From NCBI GenBank assembly GCA_026982235.1, contig JALSHM010000008.1, positions 1-7,020 on the forward strand: a DNA stretch of 7,020 bases, in the 5' to 3' direction. Source of the stretch: Robiginitomaculum sp. GTDB taxonomy: Bacteria > Pseudomonadota > Alphaproteobacteria > Caulobacterales > Maricaulaceae. The notes below the pieces were generated by a model. The model worked only from the letters and a program-made list of their open reading frames with translations, had not been told where the DNA came from and searched no databases. Shown piece by piece: positions 6,190-7,020 of the stretch. The position numbers and the translations under genes are program-made. How positions within the stretch are numbered: position 1 is the first letter of the stretch; each line of letters begins with the position of its first letter.

Positions 6190-7020
6190 CTACAAATTAA
6201 ATACGCGTTTCGGACTTAACTGCCCGGCCCGCGCCTCACATAGAGCAATCTCTACGCCCTCATGTTTTGCCAACACCATCCGGCTTACGTCTAAATCCCC
6301 AATAAAGCGGGGATGAAACGCGGCCTTCAAACTTGCAAATATTGAAGGATGCAGGACAATTGCTCGTCCTTGCTTCAGATCAAATCTCTCATTTTCGTTC
6401 ACGGCCAGCACCGGGATGTCGTCCAGTGCGGTCGAAAGCGGGAGCAATCCGTCCGTTGCGCGCGCCTTATGGCGCAATTCTTCTAGCGCGTCTAGTGAAA
6501 AAGACGCATCTTCTGCAAAGCTACCGACACGGATGCGGCGCAAAGCTATGATCGACCCCTCCGTGCCCAGCGCACATGCCATATCCCGCGCCAAAGACCT
6601 TATATATGTGCCCTTGCCACAATCCACACGGATTGTCGCCCTATCGCCAAGTGCTGCAAGGATTTCCAGCCCGTCAATGTGCACAAGGCGCGGCTGCATT
6701 TTGGGCGTCTTACCGCTACGGGCCAGGTCATAGGCACGCTTGCCGTCTATTTTTATCGCAGAATATGCGGGCGGTATCTGGCTAATCTCACCCATAAATT
6801 GGGGGAGAATATCGGCAATCTCTTGTCCGGTTGGTATAATGTCGGACACGGCCACCACCTCACCTTCGGCGTCCAATGTATCGGTGCGTATCCCCCATTT
6901 AATCTCAAATTCATAGGTTTTTTTGGCTGCGACCAAATAGGGCATGGTTTTGGTGGCATCCCCCAGGGCAATGGGCAATATCCCGCTCGCGAGCGGATCA
7001 AGCGTGCCAGCATGGCCAGC
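6190..7020 (-). CDS. truB: tRNA pseudouridine-55 synthase TruB (partial, N-terminus beyond right edge)
   Basis: The frame is open to base 7020, giving 276 residues; about 40 N-terminal residues are missing compared with E. coli TruB (314). The enzyme converts U55 of the tRNA T-loop to pseudouridine. The first visible residues are AGHAGTLDPLASGILPIALG, which contains the catalytic aspartate (codon 6999-6997). A start at 6978 would be a TTG inside this motif and would remove the catalytic residue, so it is not the true start. Further family motifs are RTDTLDAEGEV, the substrate-binding YSAIKIDGKRAYDLARSG (visible residues about 86-103) and DCGKGTYIRSLARDMACALGT (about 133-153). The C-terminal domain ends LSPKRVFNL, as in alphaproteobacterial TruB. 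It is the upstream member of truB–rpsO. Confidence 0.97.
   Translation of the reverse strand, partial: AGHAGTLDPLASGILPIALGDATKTMPYLVAAKKTYEFEIKWGIRTDTLDAEGEVVAVSDIIPTGQEIADILPQFMGEISQIPPAYSAIKIDGKRAYDLARSGKTPKMQPRLVHIDGLEILAALGDRATIRVDCGKGTYIRSLARDMACALGTEGSIIALRRIRVGSFAEDASFSLDALEELRHKARATDGLLPLSTALDDIPVLAVNENERFDLKQGRAIVLHPSIFASLKAAFHPRFIGDLDVSRMVLAKHEGVEIALCEARAGQLSPKRVFNL

Noticed and set aside
6978..6978. A truB start at 6978
   Set aside because: The codon there is TTG inside the conserved GILPIALG motif. The frame stays open to 7020 and carries the catalytic HAGTLDP segment, so the gene simply continues past the right edge.
1..7020. Mobile elements, CRISPR arrays, tRNA or rRNA genes, defence systems
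   Set aside because: I saw no regularly spaced repeats, no transposase or integrase motifs, no tRNA-like cloverleaf and no defence-gene motifs. The window is filled by core and envelope genes.

Overview
The window looks like a stretch of chromosome from an alphaproteobacterium. The clearest reason is the minus-strand order truB – rpsO – pnp at positions 7020 to 3625, with a TruB that ends in RVFNL and a PNPase whose KH loop reads IGTGGKVIREI. Both are the forms I associate with Alphaproteobacteria. Base composition is moderate, a little under 50% GC by eye. GANTC, the CcrM methylation target of many alphaproteobacteria, occurs only about seven times where about 27 would be expected by chance. 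I cannot name a genus. A Caulobacterales/Hyphomonadaceae-type relative is possible but not shown.

Layout, left to right. Positions 1-1200 (minus) hold the N-terminal 400 residues of a large single-pass membrane protein that runs off the left edge. It resembles the AsmA/YdbH class of intermembrane lipid-transport proteins. A divergent intergenic region of about 100 bp (1201-1313) with a candidate promoter and a perfect 10-bp palindrome separates it from an inner-membrane-anchored M23 peptidoglycan endopeptidase (1314-2768, plus). After a 165-bp gap with a short inverted repeat comes a DUF4282-type two-helix membrane protein with a charge-segregated tail, an aspartate run followed by a lysine-rich, histone-like end (2934-3548, plus). 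A strong bidirectional hairpin terminator (3570-3602) closes this gene and the convergent pnp. The right half is the minus-strand RNA/translation cluster: truB (cut by the right edge), rpsO with its own terminator, and pnp behind a 154-bp leader that holds two small hairpins and a perfect TATAAT.

The genes fall into two themes. The left half is cell envelope: lipid transport, peptidoglycan remodelling and a membrane protein of unknown role. The right half is the conserved tRNA-modification / ribosomal-protein / RNA-decay cluster. In that cluster TruB makes pseudouridine 55 in tRNA, S15 nucleates assembly of the 30S platform, and PNPase degrades RNA and is autoregulated in other bacteria through its leader. 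I see no CRISPR array, insertion sequence, prophage, tRNA or rRNA. The window is mostly ordinary core genome. The least explained item is the DUF4282 protein with its basic tail.
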